A stretch of 64,000 nucleotides of DNA from positions 9,495,501 to 9,559,500 of the forward strand of contig JAPTOF010000005.1 of NCBI GenBank assembly GCA_028554755.1, in the 5' to 3' direction. Shown here in pieces: positions 24,317-36,279 of this stretch; position 1 is the first letter of the stretch; each line of letters opens with the position of its first letter. The stretch is from Cordia subcordata. Its lineage: Eukaryota; Streptophyta; Magnoliopsida; Boraginales; Cordiaceae. A program made the translations under genes and the position numbers. The notes under the pieces are model-generated. The model searched no databases, was not told the origin of the DNA, and saw only the letters and a list, made by a program, of their open reading frames with translations.

Positions 24317-27300
24317 ATGGCTTCTACTTCTTCAACTGCTACTTCTGAAGACATCTCTCCTGGCCTGCAAAGATTGATTCAAAATCTTAGTCGCCTGGTT
24401 CACATCAAGCTTGATGATAACAACTTTGCTCTTTGGAAATTTCAGATAGTTCTTCAAGCTTCCAAGCTACTTGATCATGTCACTGGTAAGATTCCTTGTC
24501 CTGCTCAAGAAATTGTAGATGAGAATGGAAGGAAAATACCTAACCCAGAATATGACAAATGGATAACTCAAGCTGATTACCCCAAGTCCTGCCCGTCCAC
24601 TATGATGACTCCAGCTATACATTCCCAAGTTTTTCATCTAGGAATTGTGGCTGAAGTATGGAATGCTCTTCATCATAGGTTTAGCTCTCTTAGCAGGTCT
24701 CATGTCTATCAACCGAAGGTTCAACTCCTTCATCTTTCAAAAGGAACTAGAAATATGTAAGCATATCTTGATTATGCTAAAACAATTATGGACGGTCTGG
24801 CTAGTGTAGATGAATTTGTATCTCAAGAAGATGCTGTCATGTACATTCTCAGAGGTTTGCCTCCAGAGTACGACTCTTTCAGAGCCTCAATTAGGGTCAG
24901 ACCTCAGTCTATAACTGTATCGGACTCAGTCTCTCTTCTCATGCCTGAAGAGCTCAACATGAAGATGGAGAATTCTCTCTCTATCAGTGACTCCTCTAGT
25001 CAAGGTGTTCACACTGCTCTCTACTCTCAGTCTCAACCTAGGGGAGGTCAGGCAAGAGGAAGAAGTAATCCTGCCAACAGAGATGGTAGATCTGGCAGAG
25101 GAAATAACAGAGGAGGCTTCACTAGACCTCAAGGGCCTGGACCTATCCCTCAAACTCCAGGATCTCAAAATTCTGTCCCTTCTCCTCAAACTCCAGTGTC
25201 ACAGACCAAAGTTTACTGCCAAATATGTGGCAAACCAAACCACATAGGCTTAAACTGTTGGTACAGGAATGACAATCTCAATGATCCACCACAGAACACT
25301 GGCAAACAGGCTTAATCTACTCAAACTACCTCCTCCTCCACTAATGATCAACAATAGGTTCTCGACTCTGGTGCAAACACACATGGGACTAATGATATCA
25401 GTCAGCTGCAATCTTGCCAACCTTATACACGGACTGACACAGTTACTGTTGGTAGTGGTCAGACTTTGACCATTCAGAGCATAGGTGATGGTACTCTTTC
25501 TTACCCCTCTAAACCCTTAATCTTGTCTAATGTTTTATTTGTACCACACATTTCTACTAATCTCATTTCCATTTCCAAACTTACACATGACAATAACACC
25601 ACAATTCTGTTTAATTCAAAGGTAGTGACTATCCTGGACAACACAACTCATTCCACACTGTACAAGGCCCCCCTGTGAAGGAGGTCTTTACTATCTTCCT
25701 GTTTCAAGAACATCTTCATCATCCATTCAAGGTTCTTTCCCAACAAACTCTGTTCAAGTCCTCACTGCTACTACACACTCAAGAGGTTCTTCTAAAGACT
25801 TCTTGTGGCATAGGAGGCTTGGAAATCCATCATCATCAGCTGCAGTTGTTTTGTCTCAACTTCTAGATGTTAGGTTACCAATAAACACTATTCAGTGTGA
25901 GTCTTGTTCCTTAGCTAAAGACTACAAATTGTCTTTTGAACTGTTTTCAGTTGGTTCATGTGGATGTAGCGCCCTGTTCCTTTAATAAGGGGTACAAATA
26001 TTATGTAGCCTTTCTTGATGATTGTACAAGGTTTGTGTGGTTGTATACAATGAAGAATAAATCTGAAACATTTTCCATCTTTGTGAGCTTTCATAAAATG
26101 ATTTCCACTCAATTTCAAGCACAATTGAAAACCATAAGGACTGATAATGGAACAGAGTTTATAAATCACAATTTTCAGTCCTACTTGCAAAGTATAGGGG
26201 CTCTTCGTCAAACTAGTTGCCCCTATACACTAGAACAAAATGGAAGAATTGAAAGAAAGCACAGACATCTTATTGGAACAACCCTTACCGTCCTACATCA
26301 AAGCAATTTACCTCCTAGTTTCTGGCTAGAAGCACTTTCCATGGGCAATTTTCTCATAAATAGACTTCTCACCCTTGTATTACACAACAAATCACCCTAT
26401 CAGCTTTTGTATTCCATTCAGCCTAACTATCAAGATCTTAGAGCCTTTAGATGCCTCTGCTATCCATGGCTCAAACCATATACTGATCACAAGCTAGAGT
26501 TAAAGTCAAGACCATGTGTCTTCTTAGGATTCTGCCCACAAACCAAAGGCTACAAATGTCTGGATATTGCAACTCACAAGGTATACATATCTAGGCATGT
26601 CAGGTTCAATGAAGAAGTGTACCCCTATCCCAAGTTCTCCACTGTCTCTGATACATTCTCTCAATTTCACTCTACAGAAAATGTCGCACATAATTCAGTC
26701 ACACCTTCCTTTGCTCCTCACTTTCGATTTGTAAATTCAGACCTCACATCACCCCAATCCTATTCTGTCACTCCTCAGCATGGCCATGTTTCCTGTCCAG
26801 GAGCCACTGACTCCAATGTGCCTATGCATTCACCATAGTCCTCTTCTACACCACAAGCTTCTCCACAATTATCTCTATCACCAACACCTATAAATCTCCT
26901 AGACTTATCTTTGCCACACTCTCAGTCTTCTTCTACTCAGTCCACACCATCATCATCTCATTCAAAGGCTGTTCCATCAAAAGATCCACTAAAAAATAAC
27001 CCTGAACCTTTTCAGAAACTTGCCCTAGTGTCCCAACACCCTATGCTCACCAAGTCTAAGACTAGTTGCTTGCCACCACCACTGTATCAGCTTCACTCCC
27101 TAATTACTACTCCTTCAACTCATGAATCTAACACATACAAGGAGGCATCAAAATATCAGTGCTGGGTACAGGCCATGAGAGAAGAATATCAGGCACTTTT
27201 GAATCAAGAAACCTAGGATTTGGTTTCTCTTCCAGCAGGAAGACAACCAATTGGTTCAAAATGTGTTTTCAGGATTAAAACACATGCAGATGGCTCTGTG

Positions 27301-28432
27301 GTTAGATACAAAGCCAGGCTAATAGCCAAAGGCTACTTATCAAGAAACTTTTAGTCCCGTAGTAAAAAATCCTACAATTAGAACAATCATTTGCTTAGCT
27401 CTGCATAATAAATGGTCATTAAAGCAATTGGATGTTTTCAACGCTTTTCTACATGGAACTTTGTAGGAAGAGGTCTATATGACTCAACCTCAAGGTTTTG
27501 AAGACAAAACAAAACCAGATTATGTTTGCAACCTGAAGAACTCCCTATATGGATTGAAACAAGCCCCAAGAGCTTGGTACTATAGGTTTTCTACCTTTCT
27601 TATTAGTCAGGGTTTCACTCCTAGCACTGCAGATAGCTCTTTATTCATCCACAAAACCAATACTAACTTTACTCATCTATTGGTTTATGTGGATGACATT
27701 ATTGTCACATACAACAGTTCTTCTTATATCTCTCAGCTACTTAAACTAATGAGCACTCAATTTGCCATGAAGGATTTAGGGAGCCTTTCATATTTTCTTG
27801 GAATAGAGGTTAGGTACACTAATCAGGGGTTGATCCTTGATCAAACAAAATATGCAAAGCAACTCCTTAACCAAGCCGGAATGTCTGATTGTTCTCCAGT
27901 TAATACCCCCTGTCTATCTAAAGTCACCTTGAAGACAGCAGACACTCAAACGACTTATGCTAATGGCACACAGTTTAGGAGTTTAGTTGGAGCCCTACAG
28001 TACATCACAATGACTAGACTTGACTTGCAGTTTGCTATCAATGCCCTCTGTCAAAAGATGCATTGCCCTATGTAGCAGATTTTGCCTCTTGGAAGAGGAT
28101 ACTAAGGTTTATTAAAGGCACCTTGGGTCAGGGTGTGTTATTTCAATCAGGAGCTCTACACCTCCAGGCCTACAGTGATTTTGATTGGGCCTCTAACACA
28201 GGAGATAGGAAGTCAACTACAGGTTATGTGGTTATTTAGGTCCTAATGTCATCTCCTCGTCATCCAAAAAGCAGAACACAGTAGCTAGATCATCAACAGA
28301 AGCAGAGTATAAAGCTATGGCTCACTCAGCTTCAGAAGTTCAATGGCTCACATATCTACTTAGAGACTTGGGAATTCCTGCTTCTACACCTGTTCTACAT
28401 TGTGATAACATTTCAGCTATGGCCTTTGCAAT
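24317..28432 (+). pseudogene. outer Copia gag-pol, degenerate, 5' part
   Basis: Gag starts at ATG 24317 and is cut by an in-frame TAA at 24758-24760. It then continues in the same frame to a zinc knuckle (CQICGKPNHIGLNC) near 25220-25260. The protease active site DSGA is kept near 25364, but the codon normally encoding the Trp just before it is TAG. A pre-integrase block (LWHRRLGNP, CESCSLAKDY) lies at about 25798-25925. The integrase core at 25936-26838 keeps D (HVDV), D (RTDNGTEF) and E (RIERKHRHL). The RT has LYGLKQAPRAWY and LVYVDDIIVT near 27680-27710. RNase H shows TEAEYKAM before the frame is broken by the inner element. Numerous stops and frameshifts make it inactive. Confidence 0.9.
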
Positions 28433-28605
28433 TGTTAAGTATGAGTTAGGTAGTATATTGTTATAATAAGTCTCTCTCTCCCACATCGGAAGAGAGACCA
28501 TATTTGTTATTTTTCATAATATTATAAATAGAGTAGGCTAGTACTCTAAAAGGTACGAAACCTTTAAACCATTCTTTTATCTTTATGTCTCTTTCCTTAT
28601 TAACA
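28433..28605 (+). repeat. inner Copia 5' LTR
   Basis: Bounded by TGTTAA and TTAACA. It carries a TATAAATAGAG-like promoter motif at about 28525-28535 and differs from the 3' LTR at three A/G positions. Confidence 0.95.
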
Positions 28606-28618
28606 TGGTATCTGAGCC
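28606..28618 (+). promoter_or_regulatory. primer-binding site, inner Copia
   Basis: tggtatctgagcc lies immediately after the LTR and is a close variant of the tRNA-iMet Copia primer site. Confidence 0.8.
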
Positions 28619-29128
28619 AACCCTAACCCTAAAAAAATATAACCCACCACAAAACACCACCACCAGCCGCTGCTCTGTCTTAATTCCGCCAGAAAAATTA
28701 TATCAAAACCCTAACCCTAGATGTCATCTCCGATTAGCTACCATCTAGTCTTTCTTTCTCAAATCTAAACCCACCAGGAGCTTTATTGTATTCAGGCGAC
28801 CTTGGACATCACTTTTCCATCGCCGGAAGACCCCCACGCCACGCCGCCGCCACGCGCCACCGCCGGAGCTCCGGCCGGCCACCATCTCAGACCAAAATGC
28901 TCGTGTTGGTCTGCCCGTCTCCGCTGTCTGGTTGGTTTCGCAATTTTTTTGCTCGATCATGCTTATTTATGATCAACAGATCTGTTAAGTTCTAAAAAAA
29001 AAACAAACAGAGACAAAAAAAAAATGCAGAATTAATTTTCTTTTGGTCTCTTCGTTATTAGCTTAGCCTGTGGGAGTACCATTGTTATAGTATAGGTTGC
29101 TGCACATTTATCTCGTTTCTTAGTTATT
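28619..29128 (+). other. inner Copia untranslated leader
   Basis: The region between the primer site and gag has two telo-box-like aaccctaaccct motifs (about 28619-28632 and 28709-28718) and a GC-rich stretch at 28800-28880. No real open frame is supported. Confidence 0.6.
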
Positions 29129-30544
29129 ATGGAATCTGTTTCTACTGAGAAAACAAAGACTCATGCCGAGTCCTCAAGAATTCAAGTTACTGCTGCTTCA
29201 TCAGTTGTTGTCCCCTCCTTTTCTGGTACTCCTACTGTCACTACAATCAAATTGAATGGCAAAAATTACTCGTCATGGTCTGTGGCCGTCAACATTTGGT
29301 TTCTTGGGCAAGGATTAGAAGACCATCTATCTTCTGATTGCCCGTCTGGTTTATCTGCGGCCGACTCTCGTACTTGGCGTCGTGTCGATGCCCAGTTGGT
29401 AAGTTTGCTCTGGCAATCCATGGAAGATTCCATTCAAACATGCCTTCGGAATTGCCAAACCTGTAAATCTATCTGGAATTCTGCTAAAGTACGATATTCT
29501 CATCAAGTTACTCGAGCATTCGATGTTGTGTCTGATATGTTGTGGGCGTGCGGATATGGAATTGATGATTATTATAGCCGTTTTTAAAATTACATGATTG
29601 AATTCCGTGAAATTTTTCCTCTCAGTAATGATCATACAGAGATAGCACAACAATGGGATAATTTGTGCTTGATCTTCTGGTTACACGGACTTCATCCTCG
29701 ATATGATGTCAGACGTTCTCAATTGCTATCTAGCTCTACTTTGCCAACTCTAGATGATGCTTATGCTCGAGTACAGCGTGCTCATTCTCACTCCTTGATT
29801 TCTGGTTCGCAAGGTCATCAATCTGCCTTGGTTGCTCCTACATTGATCTGTGATGATAACTTTGATCGCGGTAGAGGTCGTGGTACTTCTGGACGAGGGG
29901 GAGGTCGCTCAAATGGCAAGCGTCCTCGTTGTAGTTACTGTAATAAACTTGGTCATGTTCAAGAGAATTGTTGGGCTCTTCATGGTCGTCCTTCTCAGGT
30001 TGCCAACACAGTCCAAACAAATTCTGTTGAGTCTTCTACTTCTGCGGTTCCTACTTTGGTGACTGTTTCAGGGGATGAATATTCCGAGTTCCTACAATAT
30101 AAGGCATCTAAACAAGCTATGTATCCCGCTTCAACCGCCTCTTTTGCCCAGGCTAGCCCATCCACAGCTCTTATGGCTCGTATTGTACCTGACCTTGGTC
30201 CTTGGATTCTTGATTCCGGTGCATCTAATCATATTTGTGGCAATGTTCGTTTACTCTCTGATTTTAGACCTGGCATGTTTTCACATGTCACACTTGCAGA
30301 TGGGTCGTCTACCTCTACTCGTGGTATTGGTATTGCCCATCCTACGTCTAATCTTCCCATCTCATCTGTTTTATATCTTCCGAAATTCCCTTTTAACCTT
30401 TTATCTATTAGTCAACTTACCAAACTACTTAACTGTTCTGTGACATTTACTGTTGACTCTGTGTCCATCCAGGATCTGAAGACTGGCGCGAAGATTGGTA
30501 CCGGGCATGAGGAGCAAGGACTCTACCATCTTGATGTTCCTTAA
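29129..30544 (+). pseudogene. inner Copia gag and protease region
   Basis: Gag starts at ATG 29129. A TAA at 29585-29587 interrupts it and the same frame then continues to 30544. A CCHC zinc knuckle (CSYCNKLGHVQENC) lies at about 29932-29973. It is preceded by an RG-rich stretch (GRGRGTSGRGGGR). The aspartic protease motif WILDSGASNHICG is intact at about 30203-30241. The frame is lost between 30495 and 30544, before the integrase. One nonsense codon and one frameshift prevent a full polyprotein. Confidence 0.9.
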
Positions 30545-33329
30545 TCTACCACGTGTTATTGCCCCCTCACCAGAACAAGTCCACTCTCGTCTTGGTCATC
30601 CTTCCCTGCCTCACCTAAAAAAAATGGTTCCTAGTTTAGGATCAATAAAAGAATTGTCTTGTGAGTCCTGTCAGTTAGGCAAGCATAGTCGTAGTTCTTT
30701 CATTAATCGAGTCAATAAACGGGCTACTGCCCCCTTTGCTCTTGTTCATTCTGATATTTGGAGTCCATGTCGAACTACTTCCAAATCTAGATTCTGTTAT
30801 TTTGTTACATTTATTGATGATTATTCCCGTATGACATGGTTGTTTTTAATGAAAGAACGTTCTGAGGTGTTTTCTATTTTTACCAAGTTTTATGCTGAAA
30901 TTCACACGCAATTTGGGGTTTCTATTCAAGTTCTTCGCAGTGACAATGCGAAGGAATACTTTTCTTCTTCTTTTTCTTCATTTCTATCTTCTCATGACAT
31001 TCTTCACCAGTCGTCTTGTTCGCATACTCCACAACAAAATGGGGTGGCTGAAAGGAAGAATCGTCATCTCATTGAGACGGCTCGTACTCTTTTTCTCCAT
31101 AGACATGTGCCTCTTCGTTTTTGGGATGATGCGGTCCTAACATCATGCTATCTTATCAACCGTATGCCATCTCTCTGTGTTACATGATCAAATACCGTTC
31201 TCTATTTTGTTCCCTCGAGATGCTATTTACATGCTTCCTCCTCGGGTTTTTGGATGTGTCTGCTTTGTCCACAATCTTTCCCCTGGGGTAGACAAGTTAG
31301 GCCCTCGATTTATCAAGTGTGTGTTTCTTGGGTACTCTCGGTATCAAAAGGGTTACCGTTGTTACTCTCCTGAGTTACAGCGATGGTTTGTGTCGGTGAT
31401 GTTACCTTCTTTGAACATGCTTCCTTTTTCCTTCTACCACCACTCGATACCGTGGTTGAGTCTTTGCCACTTCCAGTACCCCCCTTCGATGCACGTTTGG
31501 CTCCTTCTCCTACTTCCACTCCCGATGTTGCTTCACCATTGCCTTCCACTGTACGTCTACGTCTAAATAGACCGGACCTACGGGTTTATTCACGCCGACC
31601 GCGTCGATTGCTACCTGCCCCGGTATCCTCTGATTCGCCACCTTCATATCCAGTTTCTGATCAACCATATGATCTTGACATGCCCATTGCTCTTCGTAAA
31701 GGTACTCGTTCCTGCACCACTAAGCATCCTATATCTAACTTTGTGTCTTACTCTTCTTTGTCTCCTTCATATGCTTCCTTTGTTTCCTCGCTTTCTTCTG
31801 TTTCCATTCCTAAGTCTGTGGCAGAGGCGTGTGCTCATCCTGGTTGGCGAGCTGCTATGCTTGAAGAAATGTCTGCGTTACATCATAATGGAACTCAAGA
31901 GTTAGTTGACTTGCCAGCCGGTAAGTCCTCTGTTGGTTGTCGATGGGTGTATACAGTGAAGGTCTCACCAGATGGTCAGGTGGATCATTTGAAAGCTCGA
32001 CTTGTGGCCAAGGGATACACACAGGTCTATGGACTTGATTATGGTGACACATTTTCTCCCGTGGCTAAGATGTCCTCTGTTCGTATTTTCTTTTCCTTGG
32101 CAGCTATTCATCATTGGTCACTTCATCAGCTGGATATCAAGAATGCTTTCCTGAATGGTGATCTTGCTGATGAAGTGTATATAGAGCAACCGCCAGGGTT
32201 TGTTGCTCAGGGGGAGTCTCAGAAGGTATGTCGTTTAAAGAAGGCCCTGTATGGTCTCAAGCAATCTCCGAGGGCGTGGTTCGGACGCCAAGATCGCGGT
32301 TCGAATTTGGCACGACTCGTTGTAATGTGGACCATTCGGCGTTCTATCGATGCTCATCTGGTAAACGGCTTCTTTTGATTGTGTATGTAGATGATATTGT
32401 CATAACAGGTGATGATAGCAACGGGATTGATGAGTTGAAGGCCTTTCTTCATCAGCAATTCCAAACCAAAGATTTAGGGCCACTTCACTATTTATTGGGT
32501 ATTGAGGTTGCACGATCGAAGCAAAGGTATTTATTACTCAACGTAAATATGCATTAGATACGTTGAGTGAGGCAGGTTACTTGGCGCGACCTTGTGACTC
32601 ATCTATAGACCCAAATGTGAAGCTTCTTCCGGATGAAGGGAGTTGATATCGATCCGGGAGATCTGAAGGTTAGTTGGAAAACTCAATTACCTTACGATTA
32701 CTCGACCGGATATCTCATTTGCGTAAGTGTTGTCGATCGGTTCTGAACTCTCCACGAGAAAGACATTGGGAAGCGGTTATTCGAATCTTACGGTATATTA
32801 AAGGCTCACCTGGGAAAGGCTTGCTGTATAGTGACCATGGGCACATGGAGGTTGTTGGGTACTCAAACGCTGATTGGGCAGGGAGTCCTACTAATAGGAG
32901 GTCCACCTCTGGTTTCTGTGTGTTTGTCGGAGGAAATCTTGTTTTCTGGAAGAGTAAGAAACAAGATGTAGTGGCCCGTTCGAGTGCTGAATCAGAATAT
33001 CGGGCTATGGCAGTAGCTACTTGTGAGTTGATATGGGTAAAAATCTTCTGAAAAAGCTTCAAGTCACCTGTTCAAGTCCTACGAAACTTGTTTGCGATAA
33101 TCAGGCTACGATACATATTGTCACAAACCCAGTGTTTCATGAAAGGACTAAACACATTGAGATAGATTGTCATTTTGTTAGGCAGAAGCTATTATCCAAG
33201 GAAATTATTACTTCTTTCGTTAGTTCGAGTGATCAGTTAGCTGATCTATTTACAAAGTCTCTTGGTGGTTCTCAGGTTAAATATATTTGTAACAAGCTGG
33301 GCACTTATGATATATATGCTCCAGCTTGA
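30495..33329 (+). pseudogene. inner Copia pol: integrase, RT, RNase H
   Basis: The integrase zinc-binding part (HSRLGHPSLPHL, CESCQLGKH) and catalytic core with D (HSDIW), D (RSDNAKEY) and E (VAERKNRHL) occupy 30570-31180. The frame shifts near 31180 and again near 31390. RT motifs follow: WVYTVKV, LKARLVAKGYTQ, QLDIKNAFLNGDL, LYGLKQSPRAW at about 31945-32280. The frame is lost at about 32280, then LLIVYVDDIVITGDD is seen at about 32374-32418. RNase H (YSNADWAGSPTNRRSTSG, SSAESEYRAM) and the tail (DQLADLFTKSLG) run to a TGA at 33327-33329. All domains are represented but in at least five frames, so the copy is not autonomous. Confidence 0.9.
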
Positions 33330-33335
33330 GGGGAG

Positions 33336-33508
33336 TGTTAAGTATGAGTTAGGTAGTATATTGTTATAATAAGTCTCTCTCTCCCGCATCGGAAGAGAGA
33401 CCATATTTGTTGTTTTTCATAATATTATAAATAGAGTAGGCTAGTACTCTAAAAGGTACGAAGCCTTTAAACCATTCTTTTATCTTTATGTCTCTTTCCT
33501 TATTAACA
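33336..33508 (+). repeat. inner Copia 3' LTR
   Basis: Preceded by the polypurine tract gaggggag (33328-33335) and followed by the target-site copy gcaac. It is nearly identical to 28433-28605. Confidence 0.95.
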
Positions 33509-33718
33509 GCAACCAACCCAATCTTCCATGCAAGGACCAAGTTTATAGAAATTGATTATCACTTTATAAGGAAACAAATGGCATCTAAACATCTGCAACT
33601 GTCTTGTATTACCTCAATGGAACAAGTAGCAGACTTATTCACTAAAGCTCTGCCTCAAAATCAGTTTTGCTACTTGAAGACCAAGCTTTCCCTGGTGCAG
33701 GCACCTGGCTCAGCTTGA
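33509..33718 (+). pseudogene. outer Copia RNase H end, beyond the inner insertion
   Basis: The frame resumes with ATNPIFHARTKFIEIDYHF and goes on to EQVADLFTKALP, then TGA at 33716-33718. This is the C-terminal part of the outer element's RNase H, displaced 5.1 kb from its N-terminal part at 28432. Confidence 0.92.
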
Positions 33719-33724
33719 GGGGTC

Positions 33725-33920
33725 TAATAAGGATATAGTTTGAAGAATCCAGAATGTTCTAGAATATCTCTTGTAACCAACTTGTGTACAGTCAATTAGG
33801 GAATAGTGACAACTAAGGCAGAAAATGTTAGTTAAGCAGCTGCATATAAAAATCTGATTCCATGTACACAATCATTATGAAATAAATGAATCTCTCAAAA
33901 TTCTCTCTCAACTACTCTCA
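33725..33920 (+). repeat. outer Copia 3' LTR
   Basis: It follows a short purine tract (gagggg, 33717-33722). The first two bases are TA rather than TG, a point change from the 5' LTR. It ends CTACTCTCA. Confidence 0.9.
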
Positions 33921-33934
33921 TTAGAAACTCTAGT

Positions 33935-34990
33935 CTAAAAATAAAAAGCATATAACTGTTTACTTTTTACAAAGGAGAGAGACAACTCCTTCCCCTTCAA
34001 AATCCCGCTGGTTCCATTATGTAGTGTCCAAATGATGGCAACATGGATCATGCAAAGAACTTTTTTCTTATGTTTAAATGATTTCATATCACACCAAGCA
34101 TTGATCTCATCAACAAAGGATTTAGAAGCTACCATTGATCCCCTATATGTTCTAAAAGCCAACTCTGAAACCTCACCCAACCACATCTAACTACAATATG
34201 CTCCATAGTCCCCAGACCATTCTTGCAAAGAGAACATCTATTAGTGATGATTTGGCCCCATCTTTGTAGATTTTCCAACATTAGAAATCTCCCCCATGCC
34301 ACCTCCCTGTTGGGGGAAAAAAAGAAACAAAAAGAAGAAAAAGAAAAGTGCAACTCTAGTCAGGGAACAAGTCCTCCAGATGCCCCTCCATGGAAAAAAG
34401 CTACTCCCTTAGTTACATCTATAAGTGCTCCATAGAAGATTTCAATGTGAAAATAACATTTTTAACCAAAATCAACTTCACCTCATCCTCTATCTCTTGG
34501 AGGGGGCACAGTCGTTAAGGCATCCCACAAAAAAAAAAAAAAAAAAAGTAACCTCCTCCAACTCCCAATAATTATGATCCGTTATTAAAACCCACCTCAA
34601 ACCAAAAAGAACCATTCCCCCAACGGACACAAGAGCCAGTTGTAGCATGTTTATCTCTAGCCAAAGAAAAGATAGTGGGAAAGAGAGTCTTTGAGGGGGT
34701 AGATGGCAAAGCATTCCATTGGTCCATCAACTATAGACCCTTTCCCCATTCCCCACATCAGAAGTATTTAATTCATAAAAACTTCCAACCTTTGGCAATG
34801 TTCATTTGAAAGCCAACTCCATAATTTGATTTTATCCTCCAAGATTCAGCCATTATGAGGCTTCTTAAACTTCACCATAATCAACTTCCTCCAAAGACTG
34901 TTACTTTTCATCATAAATCTCCACAACCATTTGCCATGAAAAGCTCTATTAAAGTTATGGAGCAACTTGATACCAAGCCCACCCTTGTCA
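33935..34990 (-). pseudogene. LINE (non-LTR) ORF2 C-terminal relic
   Basis: Read on the minus strand from 34990, fragments follow the C-terminal layout of plant L1-type ORF2. First come GGLGIKLL, FHGKWLWRF and LWRKLI, then an LFP-like region with ELEEV. After an internal T/C-rich interruption come NREVAWGRFLMLENLQ, NRCSLCKNGLGTMEHIV (the zinc-binding zf-RVT pattern) and IIWTLHN. Frameshifts and stops are common. The reverse transcriptase core is absent. The relic directly abuts the 3' LTR of the outer Copia, which may have cut off its 3' end. Confidence 0.78.
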
Positions 34991-36098
34991 ATATGTTGCT
35001 TGACTGCTCCCTACCTTAACATCAAGCCAAGTCAAATTATGACATTTCTTGTGGAATGAATGAATGGAAGAGAAATGGACATAGAAGGAAGAAACTAATA
35101 AAATCAATATGGAGAGGAAGAAATCAAAAGTATATAGATGGAGAAAAATGCTAAAAGTAAAAGACTGTGCAAGTTCACTTCCACACAAATGGTCAAAGGA
35201 GATAACTACTGCCTCTATGTATGGGCCATGGCTATTGGCTATAAGATTTTGAGCTATAACACAACTGGATGACTGAACTATCTTAGTACCACAACCCGTA
35301 CTAGCTTCCACGAAGTCCATATGGGTCAACTGATCAGAGAAATCAGAGTAACTTAACAACAACAAGAATTCCTCTACCTCCTTTGGTTCAATCACTGTAA
35401 TGCACACCACATTCAATAAAAAGTTGCTATGCTATTACTACTTCTAGGTTAAATCTTTTTGTTGTTTGGCAAGACACTGGAAGCACACCTCCTTATGTTG
35501 CTCTAGTTAGTAACTGGCAGCATGTAGTTTCTTGAGAATTATGTGATAGCAGGGACGAAACTGAATATGACTTCTGCTGGTTATCAATGAGTGAAAAGTT
35601 GTACAAAGTAACATATATGGAAAAAGGCAGTGATGGAGTGATCCTCATGGAAGTGGAAATTATTTGCACTGCATTTTGGTCATGACCAAATAAGGCCACT
35701 GGTTGGTCGATAAAGATTGTAATGATGGTCAAGGCAAGGGTAGTTGTAGCACCCCTTCCATTGGTAACAAAGGGAACCTGAGGGAGATAATTGTGCCCAT
35801 ACGGGTAATATATTGCCACTTTATTTTGTGTTTCTTCAATTCCATATGTCAAGAATTTCCATAAATTGTAAAATATTTCCTCCATGTTTGCTCTTCTTGA
35901 AACATCATATGGTGGCTTCAATTATGCTTTCAGTTCTAACAGGATAAGAAGATATTTTCCTTTTCATTAGCTCAATATCATATTAATATTAACTGACTTG
36001 TTTATCTCACAATGCATTCCATGTACTAGCATACGTTCCACCCAGGAGAATTTTGTTCCAGAGAAACAGTTGGTATTAAACTAAGGACTAAATAATAC
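34991..36098. other. former SUT intron, no gene seen
   Basis: This holds two minus-strand open frames of 142 codons (34988-35416 and 35493-35921) with no recognised domain. It lies between the LINE relic and the SUT exons and is probably intron or old repeat. Confidence 0.4.
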
Positions 36099-36279
36099 CT
36101 GCCGGAACCATGATTGAAGTTCAGAACATCCATTGACAATCCTGCTTCATGTGAAAAACAACTGAAGCTGCTGATCCTTGCATAATGTGGTTATGAAAGG
36201 CAATGCTATAATCCACCTTGGCAAGTCCTAGAGCTTCAATGGCTCAGGATGTCAAAGCATATGGAACACCATAAGTTAT
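36099..36279 (-). pseudogene. sucrose-transporter relic, two internal exons
   Basis: Two small exons of a SUC4/SUT4-type sucrose carrier are seen on the minus strand with splice sites. The first (36279-36217), after the acceptor ctttttag, reads ITYGVPYALTS, stop, AIEALGLAK, against the family ITYxVPYALxSxRIESLGLGQ. A donor gt follows. The second (36141-36099), after gaagcag, reads LSMDVLN and, after a one-base loss, SIMVPA, against LSxGVLNLAIVIPQ. A donor gtattatt follows. An in-frame TGA and at least two single-base deletions kill it. Kept splice sites show it derives from a normal intron-containing gene and is not a processed copy. Confidence 0.82.

Larger units (their letters stand above)
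28433..33508 (+). mobile_element. inner Ty1/Copia LTR retrotransposon, nested
   Basis: A complete 5.08-kb element sits inside the RNase H coding region of the outer Copia. The two 173-bp LTRs (TGTTAA...TTAACA) differ at only three sites by eye. Target-site duplication gcaat (28428-28432) and gcaac (33509-33513) matches at four of five bases. On removing the element and one TSD copy the outer frame reads ...AMAFA then TNPIFHART, the usual RNase H sequence, so the insertion is exact. Its coding region is nevertheless broken by one stop and several frameshifts. Confidence 0.95.
23841..33920 (+). mobile_element. outer Ty1/Copia LTR retrotransposon (old, interrupted)
   Basis: The whole element spans two ~197-bp LTRs with a degenerate gag-pol between them. 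Without the inner element inserted at 28433 it would be about 5.0 kb, a normal Copia size. Domain order gag, protease, integrase, reverse transcriptase, RNase H identifies the Copia superfamily. LTR divergence is about 12-13 differences over 197 bp by eye. The flanks (ccaac before, ttaga or gaaac after) do not show a clean target-site duplication, in keeping with age. It lies in the same orientation as the inner Copia and opposite to the SUT relic, inside that gene's last intron. Confidence 0.92.

Noticed and set aside
24926..25247. Extra open frames within the outer Copia gag
   Set aside because: Alternative-frame shadows of the Ser/Gln/Gly-rich gag sequence.
28619..28720. Telomere-like repeats (interstitial telomere)
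   Set aside because: Only two short imperfect clusters inside a Copia leader; not an array.
35493..35921. Further SUT exon (ALFGHDQN resembling DxLFGGGN)
   Set aside because: The true GSGPxDQLFG exon is at 23330-23161; this match is too short and lies out of the expected order.
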